A DNA stretch of 64,000 bases from Oxalicibacterium flavum. GTDB taxonomy: Bacteria; Pseudomonadota; Gammaproteobacteria; Burkholderiales; Burkholderiaceae_D. Of the stretch, positions 36,758 to 45,378 are shown one piece after another. The notes under the pieces were generated by a model. It was not told the DNA's origin, did no database searches, and saw only the letters and a program-made list of their open reading frames with translations. The stretch's first letter is position 1, and each line of letters starts with the position of its first letter. The position numbers and the translations under genes are program-made. The stretch covers positions 283,794 to 347,793 of the forward strand of contig NZ_BMCG01000005.1 of NCBI RefSeq assembly GCF_014635065.1. Direction: 5' to 3'.

Positions 36758-37675
36758 ATGAATACCGCAGTCGTCGCAGAATCCGTCAACGCCACCACTG
36801 AAGCGCCTGTCGCCAAGGTGACCGCCATCGCACAGGGCAGTACCGCGGCGGCTGCGGAAAAGCCGAAAGCACCGGCGCAGCCGGGCAGACCGTTCTCGCT
36901 GCGGCCTTTCTTTCTGAAGGTGCTGCCGCCACTGTTCGGCGTGTTCTTCCTGATCGTGGTCTGGGAAATCGTGGCAGCCAGGAACAGCGGCATTCCATCG
37001 CCGCTGACCACCTGGAAGGCGGCGCTCGAACTGTTTGCCGATCCCTTCTACGACAACGGTCCCAACGACCAGGGCATCGGCTGGAACGTACTGGCGTCGC
37101 TCAAGCGCGTCGGACTCGGCTTCGGCATGGCGGCGCTGGTCGGCATCCCGCTCGGCTTCATCATCGGCCGCTTCAGCTTCTTCTCGGGCATGTTCAATCC
37201 CATCATCAGTCTGCTGAAGCCGGTGTCGCCGCTGGCCTGGCTGCCGATCGGCCTGCTGGTGTTCAAGGCCGCCGATCCAGCCGCGATCTGGGCCATCTTC
37301 ATCTGCTCGATCTGGCCGATGATCATCAACACCGCGGTCGGCGTGCAGCGCGTGCCGCAGGACTACATGAACGTGGCGCGCGTACTCAACCTGTCGGAAT
37401 GGAAGATCGTCACCAAGATCCTGTTCCCCTCGGTGCTGCCCTACATGCTGACCGGCGTGCGCCTCGCGATCGGTACCGCGTGGCTGGTGATCGTGGCGGC
37501 GGAAATGCTGACTGGCGGCGTCGGCATCGGGTTCTGGGTATGGGACGAGTGGAACAACCTCAACGTGCCGCACATCATCATCGCCATCGTCGTGATCGGC
37601 GTGGTCGGCCTGATCCTCGAACAGATGCTGGTCGGCATCGCGCGCGCCTTCACCTACGAAGAAGTGAAGAGCTGA
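36758..37675 (+). CDS. nrtB: Nitrate ABC transporter permease NrtB
   Basis: 305-residue inner-membrane subunit. After a long Ala/Pro-rich cytoplasmic N-terminus (about residues 1-50) come six helices of the binding-protein-dependent transport superfamily. Family features are FGVFFLIVVWEIVAA, LGFGMAALVGIPLGFIIGR, PVSPLAWLPIGLL, and the EAA loop YMNVARVLNLSEWKIVTKILFP that contacts the ATPase. Ends with the conserved MLTGGVGIGFWVWDEWNN region typical of nitrate and bicarbonate permeases. It starts 9 bases after nrtA with an AAGGAG site, and nrtC follows 33 bases later. Confidence 0.94.
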   Translation: MNTAVVAESVNATTEAPVAKVTAIAQGSTAAAAEKPKAPAQPGRPFSLRPFFLKVLPPLFGVFFLIVVWEIVAARNSGIPSPLTTWKAALELFADPFYDNGPNDQGIGWNVLASLKRVGLGFGMAALVGIPLGFIIGRFSFFSGMFNPIISLLKPVSPLAWLPIGLLVFKAADPAAIWAIFICSIWPMIINTAVGVQRVPQDYMNVARVLNLSEWKIVTKILFPSVLPYMLTGVRLAIGTAWLVIVAAEMLTGGVGIGFWVWDEWNNLNVPHIIIAIVVIGVVGLILEQMLVGIARAFTYEEVKS

Positions 37676-37708
37676 TCGGTTCAACGGATACGGACAAGGA
37701 AAATCATC

Positions 37709-38521
37709 ATGGACAGCATCAACGGCAAGTACATCGACATCCAGAACGGCGAGATGTCGTTCCATACCAAAAAGGGCGTTTTCAATGCGCTGCGCGACAT
37801 CAACCTGACGGTCGCCAAGGGCGAGTTCATCACGCTGATCGGCCACTCGGGCTGCGGCAAATCGACGCTGCTGAACCTGATCGCGGGGTTGACGCATGCG
37901 ACCGGCGGCATGCTCCTGTGCGGCAACCGCGAGATCGCCGGACCGTCGCCCGAGCGCGCGGTGGTGTTCCAGAATCACTCCTTGCTGCCTTGGCTGACCT
38001 GCTTCGAGAACGTCTATCTGGCGGTCGAACGCGTGTTCGGCGCAAGCGAATCGAAGTCGGAGCTGCAGCAGCGCACCAGGGCGGCGCTGGCGATGGTCGG
38101 GCTGTCGCACGCCGAGCAGAAACGGCCGAACGAAATCTCGGGCGGCATGAAGCAGCGCGTCGGCATTGCGCGTGCGTTGTCAATGGAGCCCAAGGTATTG
38201 CTGATGGACGAACCGTTCGGCGCGCTCGATGCGCTGACGCGCGCGCACCTGCAGGACGAGCTGCTGAAGATCGTGGCTGCCACCAACTCCACCGTCATCA
38301 TGGTCACGCACGACGTCGATGAAGCCGTGCTCCTGTCGGACCGCATCGTGATGCTGACCAACGGACCGTCGGCTACCATCGGCGAGATTCTCGACGTCAG
38401 GCTGGCGCGTCCGCGCGAGCGCGTCTCGCTGGCGCAGGACCCGCAGTACATGCAGTACCGCTCGGCGGTGCTGGAGTTTCTGTATCACCGCCAGTCGCAT
38501 CCGGCGAAGGAAGCGGCGTAA
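37709..38521 (+). CDS. nrtC: Nitrate ABC transporter ATP-binding protein
   Basis: 270-residue ATPase of the NrtCD family lacking the extra NrtA-like regulatory domain of cyanobacterial NrtC, so it resembles NrtD or NasD. Walker A is GHSGCGKST, the Q-loop [11 protein letters not shown], the signature [15 protein letters not shown], Walker [15 protein letters not shown] and the H-loop VTHDVDEA. The C-terminal tail ([18 protein letters not shown]) is typical of nitrate ATPases. Its stop TAA shares a base with the start ATG of the next gene, so the P-box protein is translationally coupled to the transporter. Confidence 0.94.
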   Translation: MDSINGKYIDIQNGEMSFHTKKGVFNALRDINLTVAKGEFITLIGHSGCGKSTLLNLIAGLTHATGGMLLCGNREIAGPSPERAVVFQNHSLLPWLTCFENVYLAVERVFGASESKSELQQRTRAALAMVGLSHAEQKRPNEISGGMKQRVGIARALSMEPKVLLMDEPFGALDALTRAHLQDELLKIVAATNSTVIMVTHDVDEAVLLSDRIVMLTNGPSATIGEILDVRLARPRERVSLAQDPQYMQYRSAVLEFLYHRQSHPAKEAA

Positions 38522-39273
38522 TGATGCAGCAGACGGCATTGCGCGAAACGGAAGTAGTAGCGGTCATGCCGGCGAATCGCGAGGGTGCGGCTTTCGATAT
38601 GCCGGCCGTCGCGCAGGATGCGGCGGTGCAGGCGCGGGAAGCGACGCCGCTGTCGGGCGAAGTGTTCGGCATGCTGATCAACCTCTCGGGCCGCCGCCGT
38701 TTCACCTCGCAGCGGCTGGTGCTGTACGCGGTGCTGGCGGCGCAGGGGCATTTGAATGCGGCCGCCACCGCGCGCGAGGCGCTGGGTTTGTTCCGCGCCG
38801 CGCATGCCTCGCTGATCAAGCCGGCGGGCGAATTGCCGGGTGTGTTCTGTGCAGAGCTGGAGGACGCGTACTTCGGCCGGACCGAGGGCGACCGCAAGAT
38901 TCGCCATTTCATCGATCTCGCCGAGCGCACGCTCAACGCGATCGAAGACGGCCTGAAGAGCGCACCGACCCTGCTCGACGAACTGGTGCACTTCACCACG
39001 CCGCTGCTGGCGGTGCTGAACCAGATCACGGCAGTCTATGAAGAACAGTCGAAGAAGCATGCGCGGCTGATGCGCAACCAGTTGCGCCACATCATGACCG
39101 ACATCGAGACCATCGCACGCGAAGCCAAGATGGTGGCCTTCAATGCACGCATCGTGGCGGCGCGCGCAGGTCACGCCGGCAAGGAGTTCTCGGTGGTGGC
39201 CGGCGTGCTGTCCAACATCACGAGCGAGATCGACGAACTGGTGAAGGCGGCGCTGGACGGCGCGGCGGCGTGA
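38521..39273 (+). CDS. P-box (PilJ/NarX-type) nitrate-sensing-like protein with chemoreceptor tip
   Basis: 250-residue soluble protein with no signal peptide or clear membrane helix. Residues about 53-66 read INLSGRRRFTSQRL, close to the P-box (I-N-x-A-G-x-x-R-M-x-S-x-R) by which NarX/NarQ and PilJ-type domains bind nitrate; a helical region follows to about 150. Residues about 195-245 resemble the hairpin tip of methyl-accepting chemotaxis proteins (VAFNARIVAARAGHAGKEF then SVVAGVL). Start overlaps the nrtC stop (TAATG). Co-translation with the nitrate importer suggests a cytoplasmic nitrate sensor, perhaps working with NasT in place of the missing NasS. That role is my inference; the domain matches are by eye. 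Confidence 0.7.
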   Translation: MMQQTALRETEVVAVMPANREGAAFDMPAVAQDAAVQAREATPLSGEVFGMLINLSGRRRFTSQRLVLYAVLAAQGHLNAAATAREALGLFRAAHASLIKPAGELPGVFCAELEDAYFGRTEGDRKIRHFIDLAERTLNAIEDGLKSAPTLLDELVHFTTPLLAVLNQITAVYEEQSKKHARLMRNQLRHIMTDIETIAREAKMVAFNARIVAARAGHAGKEFSVVAGVLSNITSEIDELVKAALDGAAA

Positions 39274-39294
39274 TCACCATACTTGCCATACGCT

Positions 39295-40995
39295 TCAGCG
39301 CACCACCAGCAGGTACAGCAGCAGGAGATTCGCCACCACCGAGATCAGCGCGAGCGCGCGCCACAAGGCGGTCGGATCGCGTTCGGCCAGCGGCTTGGCG
39401 GCGGGCCGCGCGAGCGGTTGTGCCGCGCCGCGTTCGAGCGCGAGCAGGAATTCCTCGGCGGTCTCGAAGCGTTCCGCGGGGTCTGCCGCGATCGCCTTCA
39501 GCAACACGTTTTCCAGCCACATCGGCAGATCGGGACGATGGCGGCTCGGCATCACCGGGCTGCCGAAGCGTGGCGTCTGGAACGGTTCGATTTCGCCGTA
39601 CGGATAGCGGCGCGTCAGCAGCAGGTAGAGCGTGACGCCGGCCGCATAGAGATCGGTCGCGGGCGAGGCGGGGGCGTCGTCGAACTGTTCGGGCGCGAGG
39701 AAGGACGGCGTGCCGGCACGCGGCGCGCGCACTTCGTCCTCCGCTTCGAGTCCCGATTGCGCGACACCGAGATCGAGGATGCGCAGCTCGCCGTCGCTAC
39801 CGAGGTGGATGTTGGCCGGCTTGATGTCGCGATGCACGATGCTGCGCCGGTGCAGCGCGCCGAGTGCGCGCACCAGCCGGATGCCGCAACCGAGCACCTC
39901 GGGGATCGTGAAGTGCTTGCCGACATCGAGCTGCTGCTGCAGCGTGCTGCCTTCGTGCCAGGTGGTCAGGTAGTAGAGCCGGCTTTTCTGCGCGGGCGAG
40001 ATGACCTGCGGGAAAAAGCGACCGACCACGCGCCGCGCCAGCCATTCCTCGTGCGCGAAGGCCGAGCGTTCGTGCGCGTCTTCGGCCTTGTCCGGATGCA
40101 GGGTCTTGAGAACCAGCTGACGGCCGCTGCCGTCTTCGCGGACGCGATAGAGCAGCGTGGCGGCCGAGGCATGGATCTGTTCCTCCACCGTGTAGCCGTC
40201 GATGGTCTGGCCGGGTTTCAGTTTTGGCGGCAATGGCAGCTGCTGCGAACCGGACAGCGCATCGCGCAGGTTCATCTCCGGCAGCGCCTGCACGCGCACC
40301 ACCAGCGCGCTCAGGTTGTCGCGCGTGCCGGCGGCCAGCGCGGCATCGAGCAGCGCCTCGGCGGCCGCCTGCGCATCGGCGCCGGGCTGCATCGCCAGCA
40401 GATGTTCGGTCAGGACGTGACGCGAGAGCACATCCCACACGCCGTCGCTGGCGAGCAGGAAGACGTCGCCTTCCTGCAGTTCGCCCATGCCGTGATCGAT
40501 GGCGATGCGCGTGTCGAGGCCGATGGCGCGCGTCAATACATGCTGCATCTCGGGCCTGTCCCAGACATGATCGGTGGTCAGCACCGCGAGCCTGCCGTCG
40601 CGCAGCAGGTAGAGGCGCGTGTCGCCGACGTGCGCGAAGTAATAGAAATGGCCGCGCAGTACCAGCGTTGTCAGCGTGGTCGCCATGCCGGCCAGTTCGG
40701 CGCGTATCGATCCCTGCTGCTGCACCCACGAATTGATCGCCTTGATCACGCGGTCCAGCGATTGCGTGACGGGCCAGGTGTCGGAGGTCGCGTAGTAGTC
40801 GCCGAGCAGGCCGCGTATCGTGTATTCGGATGCTTCGCGGCCGCCGTCGTTGCCGGACACGCCGTCGGCCACGGCGGCGATGAAGCCCTTGCTCGACAGG
40901 TCGGGTTCGCCCGGCAGCACCATGCCGACGAAGTCTTCGTTGGCGGCGCGCTGGCCGGCGCGCGTGGCGTGTCCGGCTTGCAGGATCAGCGGCAT
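39295..40995 (-). CDS. Fused PP2C-type phosphatase and Ser/Thr protein kinase, tail-anchored
   Basis: 566-residue two-enzyme protein. Residues 1-240 form a PP2C phosphatase with metal-binding motifs NEDFVG, VADGVSGNDGG, THV/AHVGDTRLYLL, LLASDGVWD and GTRDNLSALV. Residues about 270-530 form a Hanks-type kinase with Lys in LVLKTLH, the catalytic HRDIKPANIHLG (His388), DLG in place of DFG (408), and APEQF. The glycine-rich loop is poorly conserved. A C-terminal membrane helix (about 547-566) should anchor it to the inner membrane. It is on the opposite strand between the P-box gene and narK, 30 bases after narK. Such fusions recur next to nitrate genes in beta- and gammaproteobacteria, but the target is unknown. 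Confidence 0.88.
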   Translation of the reverse strand: MPLILQAGHATRAGQRAANEDFVGMVLPGEPDLSSKGFIAAVADGVSGNDGGREASEYTIRGLLGDYYATSDTWPVTQSLDRVIKAINSWVQQQGSIRAELAGMATTLTTLVLRGHFYYFAHVGDTRLYLLRDGRLAVLTTDHVWDRPEMQHVLTRAIGLDTRIAIDHGMGELQEGDVFLLASDGVWDVLSRHVLTEHLLAMQPGADAQAAAEALLDAALAAGTRDNLSALVVRVQALPEMNLRDALSGSQQLPLPPKLKPGQTIDGYTVEEQIHASAATLLYRVREDGSGRQLVLKTLHPDKAEDAHERSAFAHEEWLARRVVGRFFPQVISPAQKSRLYYLTTWHEGSTLQQQLDVGKHFTIPEVLGCGIRLVRALGALHRRSIVHRDIKPANIHLGSDGELRILDLGVAQSGLEAEDEVRAPRAGTPSFLAPEQFDDAPASPATDLYAAGVTLYLLLTRRYPYGEIEPFQTPRFGSPVMPSRHRPDLPMWLENVLLKAIAADPAERFETAEEFLLALERGAAQPLARPAAKPLAERDPTALWRALALISVVANLLLLYLLVVR

Positions 40996-41025
40996 GGCGT
41001 CAGGCGGTAAGGACGATGCATCGCA

Positions 41026-42240
41026 TCATATCTTGGCATTGGTCATGGCCGCGCTGCCCCAGGTGGTGCGCCAGCGCGTCTTGACCGCCGACAGGCCGAG
41101 CAGGGCGACGATGGCGAGCGCGGCGAACAGGATCAGGCCGCCCTGGTAGTCGCCGGTCAGCTGCTTGGAATAGCCGAGGCTGGACGCCAGATAGAAGCCG
41201 CCGATGCCGCCGGCCATGCCGACCAGCCCGGTCATCACGCCGATCTCCTTGCGAAAGCGCTGCGGCACGAGCTGGAACACCGCGCCGTTGCCGGTGCCCA
41301 GCGACAGCATGGCGAGCACGAAGACCGCCGCCGCCATGATCGACGATGGCAGGCCGACGCTGGCGATCAGCAGGAAGATCGCGGCCAGCATGTACATCAG
41401 CGACAGCGTGCGGATGCCGCCGATGCGATCCGCCAGCCGGCCGCCGATCGGGCGCACCATCGAGCCCGCGAATACGCAGGCGGCGGTGAAGTAGCCGGCC
41501 GTGACCGGTGACAGGCCGTACTGGCCGTTGAAATAGATCGTCAGCGACGACGCCAGTCCCGAGAAGCCGCCGAAGGTCACGCTGTAGAAGAACATGAACC
41601 ACCATGCATCGCGATCCTTGAGCACCTGCAGGTAGGCGACCAGCGACTTGGCCGGCGGTGCGTTCGGCGCATCCTTGGCGAACACCATATAGACGAGGAA
41701 GGCGACTGCGAGCGGGATCAGGCACAGGCCGAACACGTTCTGCCAGCCGAAATGGATCGCCAGCGTCGGTGCGAACAGTGCTGCCAGCGCGGTGCCCGAG
41801 TTGCCGGCACCGGCAATGCCGAGCGCGGTGCCCTGATGCTCGGGCGGATACCAGCGCGATGCCAGCGGCAGCGCGACCGCGAATGCGGCGCCGGCCACGC
41901 CGAGGATCACGCCGAAGGCGAGCAGGGCGTGGTAGTCGTGCAGATTGCCGAGCCAGGCCCAGGCGAGGCCCGCCATCACCACCAGTTGGCCGATCATGCC
42001 GGCCTTCTTCGGTTGCAGCAGATCGACCAGCACGCCCATCACCATGCGCAGCAATGCACCGGCCAGCAGCGGCGTGGCGACCACCAGACCCTTTTGTGCG
42101 GCGCTCAGGCCGACGTCGCTGGAAATCTGCACGGCAAGCGGGCCGAGGATGACCCACACCATGAAGCTGAGGTCGAAATAAAAGAAGGAAGCCAGCAGCG
42201 TCGGCGTATGACCGGCTTTCCAGAACGAGGTCTTTTGCAT
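41026..42240 (-). CDS. narK: Nitrate/nitrite MFS transporter (NarK/NasA type)
   Basis: 404-residue twelve-helix major facilitator. The two nitrate signature motifs are present: GIAGAGNSGTALAALFAP in helix 5 and GLVGMAGGIGGFYLASSLG in helix 11, and helix 2 carries the conserved Arg in ALLRMVMG. SRWYPPEHQGTALG precedes the first motif. The start at 42240 was taken; a GTG at 42252 is possible. It is divergent from nirB with 267 bases between, and upstream of the kinase-phosphatase gene on the same strand. It probably provides a second, proton-coupled nitrate entry route next to NrtABC. Confidence 0.92.
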   Translation of the reverse strand: MQKTSFWKAGHTPTLLASFFYFDLSFMVWVILGPLAVQISSDVGLSAAQKGLVVATPLLAGALLRMVMGVLVDLLQPKKAGMIGQLVVMAGLAWAWLGNLHDYHALLAFGVILGVAGAAFAVALPLASRWYPPEHQGTALGIAGAGNSGTALAALFAPTLAIHFGWQNVFGLCLIPLAVAFLVYMVFAKDAPNAPPAKSLVAYLQVLKDRDAWWFMFFYSVTFGGFSGLASSLTIYFNGQYGLSPVTAGYFTAACVFAGSMVRPIGGRLADRIGGIRTLSLMYMLAAIFLLIASVGLPSSIMAAAVFVLAMLSLGTGNGAVFQLVPQRFRKEIGVMTGLVGMAGGIGGFYLASSLGYSKQLTGDYQGGLILFAALAIVALLGLSAVKTRWRTTWGSAAMTNAKI

Positions 42241-42365
42241 GAGAGTCCGCACAGGTTGAGTGAGGCGGACAAATATGCAAGCGTCATGCCACTTTGGCGC
42301 AGGCCTTGTCGCACAAGGATATGTGCATGTGCGTTCTGTTTCGGTGCGCCGTCGTGATGCGCGGC

Positions 42366-42382
42366 TGCACCCCTTGGGTGCG
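42366..42382 (+). promoter_or_regulatory. NtrC-type binding site upstream of nirB
   Basis: TGCAC-CCCTTGG-GTGCG matches the NtrC palindrome TGCAC-N7-GTGCA at nine of ten arm positions, with the canonical spacer. It lies about 70 bases upstream of the -24 element of nirB; a lone half-site TGGTGCA follows about 25 bases further on. The site could also serve the divergent narK. Confidence 0.6.
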
Positions 42383-42451
42383 AATGCGTGCCTGTTCTTT
42401 TTTAATGGTGCATTCCGTACGCATATTTAAGCCGATAGTGCCGAAACAAAA

Positions 42452-42468
42452 CTGGCATCTGTTTTGCT
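42452..42468 (+). promoter_or_regulatory. Sigma-54 promoter (-24/-12) of nirB
   Basis: CTGGCATC-TGTT-TTGCT has GG and GC exactly 10 bases apart, matching the sigma-54 consensus almost as well as the nrt promoter. Predicted transcription start is near 42479, leaving a leader of only about 29 bases, so no hexaloop/terminator control is possible here. Confidence 0.72.
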
Positions 42469-42507
42469 TATTTAGATTTCGGGAACAACACTTCGTGGGA
42501 TGCAGCG

Positions 42508-44946
42508 ATGAAAAAGATGAAACTGGTCATGGTAGGCAACGGGATGGCAGGTGTGCGCACGCTCGAGGAGCTGCTCAAGATCGCGCCCGATCTCTATGAC
42601 ATCACGGTGTTCGGCGCCGAGCCGTATGCCAACTACAACCGTATCCTGCTGTCGCCGGTGCTGGCCGGCGAGCAGACCGTGCAGGACATCATGCTCAACG
42701 ATGTTGACTGGTACAAGGAAAACGGCATCACGCTTCATCTCGGCAAGAAGATCACGACCGTCGATCGCGTCAAGCGCCAGGTGATCGCCGACGACGGCAC
42801 GGTGGCCGAGTACGACCGCCTGCTGCTGGCGACTGGCTCCAATCCCTTCATCCTGCCGATTCCGGGCAAGGAACTCGACGGCGTGATCGGCTATCGCGAC
42901 ATCTGGGATACCAATGCCATGATTGAGGCGGCGACCAAATACAAGCACGCGGTCGTCATCGGCGGCGGCCTGCTCGGATTGGAAGCGGCCAACGGCCTCA
43001 AGCTGCGTGGCATGGACGTGACGGTCGTCCATCTGCCGGAAACGCTGATGGAACGCCAGCTCGACAAGACCGCCGGCAAGATGCTGCAGAAGTCGCTCGA
43101 GGATCGTGGCCTGTCCTTCCTGCTCGGCAAGAATTCGCAGGAACTGCTGGGTGATGAAAACGGCCGCGTCAAGGCGCTGCGCTTCACCGACGGCAGCGAG
43201 ATTCCGGCGCAACTGGTGGTGATGGCGGTCGGCATCCGCCCCAATACCGCGCTGGCCGAATCGGCCGGCATCCACTGCGACCGCGGCATCGTCGTCAACG
43301 ACACCATGCAGACCTACGACCCGCGCATCTATGCGGTCGGCGAATGCGTGAACCATCGCGGCATTGCCTACGGTCTGGTCGCGCCGCTGTTCGAGATGGC
43401 CAAGGTCTGCGCCACGCATCTGGCCAACTTCGGCATCGGCCGCTACCAGGGATCGGTGACCTCGACCAAGCTCAAGGTGACCGGCATCGACCTGTTCTCG
43501 GCCGGCGACTTCATCGGCGGCGAAGGCACGGAAGAGATCATGCTGTCGGACCCGATCGGCGGCGTCTATAAGAAGCTCGTGCTCAAGGACGACAAGCTGG
43601 TCGGCGCCTGCCTGTACGGCGATACGGTTGACGGCAGCTGGTACTTCAACATGCTGCGCGAAGGCAAGGACATCAGCGAGATCCGCGATGCGCTGATGTT
43701 CGGCGAAGCCAACCTGAGCCGCCCCGGCGACACCGGCCACGAAGGCTTCAGCAAGGCCGCCGCCATGCCGGATACGGCCGAAGTCTGCGGCTGCAACGGC
43801 GTGTGCAAGGGCACCATCGTCAAGGCGATCAAGGAAAAAGGCCTGTTCACCATCGAGGACGTGCGCAAGCACACCAAGGCTTCTGCATCCTGCGGTTCGT
43901 GCACCGGGCTGGTCGAGCAGATCATCATGGCGACCGCCGGCGGCGACTATTCGGCGTCGAGCAAGGTCAAGCCCATGTGCGGCTGCACCGATCGCACGCA
44001 TCAGCAGGTACGCGACGAGATTCGCGCGCAGCACATGCTGACGGTGGCCGAAGTCATGGAAAAGATGGAATGGCGCACGCCCAACGGCTGCTCGAGCTGC
44101 CGTCCGGCCATCAACTATTACCTGATTTCTACCTGGCCCAAGGAAGCGGTGGACGATCCGCAATCGCGCTTCATCAACGAGCGCGCGCACGCCAACATCC
44201 AGAAGGACGGCACTTTCTCCGTCATCCCGCGCATGTGGGGCGGCGAGACCAATGCCAGCGAACTGCGCCGCATCGCCGACGTCGTCGATAAATTCAAGAT
44301 CCCGACCGTCAAGGTCACGGGCGGCCAGCGCATCGACCTGCTGGGCGTGAAGAAGGAAGACCTGCGCGAGGTCTGGCACGACCTCGGCATGCCGGCCGGG
44401 CTTGGCTACGCCAAGGGCCTGCGCACGGTGAAGACCTGCGTCGGCTCCGAATGGTGCCGTTTCGGCACGCAGAATTCCACGCTGATGGGCCAGCAGCTCG
44501 AACGCCAGCTGGCGCTGATGTACACGCCGCACAAGACCAAGCTCGCGGTATCGGGCTGCCCGCGCAACTGCGCCGAGGCAGGCATCAAGGACGTCGGCGT
44601 GATCGGCGTCGATTCGGGCTGGGAACTCTACGTGGGCGGCAACGGCGGCATCAAGACCGAGGTCGCGCAGTTCTTCGTCAAGGTCAAGACGCACGAGGAA
44701 GTGCTCGAATACACGGGTGCCTTCCTGCAGCTCTACCGCGAGGAGGGCTGGTACCTGGAACGAACCGTGCATTACCTCGATCGTGTCGGACTCGACCATG
44801 TGAAGAAAAAGGTGCTCGAGGACGCCGAGAACCGCAAGGCGCTCTACGAACGCCTGCTGTTCGCGCTCGAGGGCGAGGCCGATCCGTGGCACGAGCCGGA
44901 AAAGGCGCAGGTCGATACGCGCCAGTTTGCGCCCTTGAACGTATGA
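42508..44946 (+). CDS. nirB: Assimilatory nitrite reductase [NAD(P)H], large subunit
   Basis: 812-residue siroheme/FAD/Fe-S enzyme reducing nitrite to ammonium. The N-terminal FAD/NAD(P) module has MVGNGMAGVRTLEELL and the second dinucleotide fold VVIGGGLLGLEAA. A [2Fe-2S] BFD-like domain follows with CGCNGVCKG and CGSCTGL, with a second copy-like Cys cluster (CGC..CSSC). The siroheme domain carries GSEWCRFGTQNS and SGCPRNCAEAG, giving the four Cys ligands of the coupled [4Fe-4S]-siroheme centre. It lies downstream of a sigma-54/NtrC promoter and heads nirBD-nasA-ybiB-cobA; CobA supplies precorrin-2 for its siroheme. Confidence 0.97.
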   Translation: MKKMKLVMVGNGMAGVRTLEELLKIAPDLYDITVFGAEPYANYNRILLSPVLAGEQTVQDIMLNDVDWYKENGITLHLGKKITTVDRVKRQVIADDGTVAEYDRLLLATGSNPFILPIPGKELDGVIGYRDIWDTNAMIEAATKYKHAVVIGGGLLGLEAANGLKLRGMDVTVVHLPETLMERQLDKTAGKMLQKSLEDRGLSFLLGKNSQELLGDENGRVKALRFTDGSEIPAQLVVMAVGIRPNTALAESAGIHCDRGIVVNDTMQTYDPRIYAVGECVNHRGIAYGLVAPLFEMAKVCATHLANFGIGRYQGSVTSTKLKVTGIDLFSAGDFIGGEGTEEIMLSDPIGGVYKKLVLKDDKLVGACLYGDTVDGSWYFNMLREGKDISEIRDALMFGEANLSRPGDTGHEGFSKAAAMPDTAEVCGCNGVCKGTIVKAIKEKGLFTIEDVRKHTKASASCGSCTGLVEQIIMATAGGDYSASSKVKPMCGCTDRTHQQVRDEIRAQHMLTVAEVMEKMEWRTPNGCSSCRPAINYYLISTWPKEAVDDPQSRFINERAHANIQKDGTFSVIPRMWGGETNASELRRIADVVDKFKIPTVKVTGGQRIDLLGVKKEDLREVWHDLGMPAGLGYAKGLRTVKTCVGSEWCRFGTQNSTLMGQQLERQLALMYTPHKTKLAVSGCPRNCAEAGIKDVGVIGVDSGWELYVGGNGGIKTEVAQFFVKVKTHEEVLEYTGAFLQLYREEGWYLERTVHYLDRVGLDHVKKKVLEDAENRKALYERLLFALEGEADPWHEPEKAQVDTRQFAPLNV

Positions 44947-44978
44947 CGTGTCCGATGCACCAGAAAGAGGAAAACAAG

Positions 44979-45368
44979 ATGTCGAATGAATGGAAAGCAA
45001 TCTGCAGCGTCGATGACATTCCGGTGCTCGGCTCGCGCGTGGTGGCGCGCGCCGGCCAGCCGAATGTCGCGATTTTCCGCAACAGCGAAGACAAGGTGTT
45101 CGCCCTGCTCGACCGCTGCCCGCACAAGGGCGGTCCGCTGTCGCAGGGCATCGTGTTCGGCGAACGCGTGGCCTGCCCGCTGCACAACTGGAGCATCGAG
45201 ATGCAGTCCGGCTGTGCAGTGGCGCCCGACGAAGGCTGCACGCAGTCGTTCAGCGTCAAGGTCGAGGACGGCCGCATCTATCTGGATGCAGACGAGCTGG
45301 CCGCGCCGGCCGCGCCCTTCGTGGCCGCCGGCAGCATCGAGAACGCAGGAGAAACAGCGGCTGCATGA
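44979..45368 (+). CDS. nirD: Nitrite reductase [NAD(P)H], small subunit NirD
   Basis: 129-residue Rieske-fold partner of NirB. The paired motifs CPHKGGPLSQG and CPLHNWSIEM provide the Cys-x-His and Cys-x2-His ligand positions of a Rieske [2Fe-2S] centre; the second motif still has Cys and His, so a cluster may bind, unlike NirD proteins that have lost ligands. The start at 44979 follows AGAGGAAAA and lies 32 bases after nirB. nasA begins 10 bases after its stop, consistent with one transcript. Confidence 0.94.
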   Translation: MSNEWKAICSVDDIPVLGSRVVARAGQPNVAIFRNSEDKVFALLDRCPHKGGPLSQGIVFGERVACPLHNWSIEMQSGCAVAPDEGCTQSFSVKVEDGRIYLDADELAAPAAPFVAAGSIENAGETAAA

Positions 45369-45378
45369 CAGCCGCCGG

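Noticed and set aside
35411..38110. A 900-codon open frame on the minus strand opposite nrtABC
   Set aside because: It is the antisense shadow of high-GC coding sequence: composition is His/Arg/Asp-rich with no recognisable domain, and the plus strand carries the well-conserved nrtA, nrtB and nrtC.
42472..45000. An 842-codon open frame on the minus strand opposite nirB
   Set aside because: Shadow of nirB, same reasons as above; it would also span the nirB promoter.
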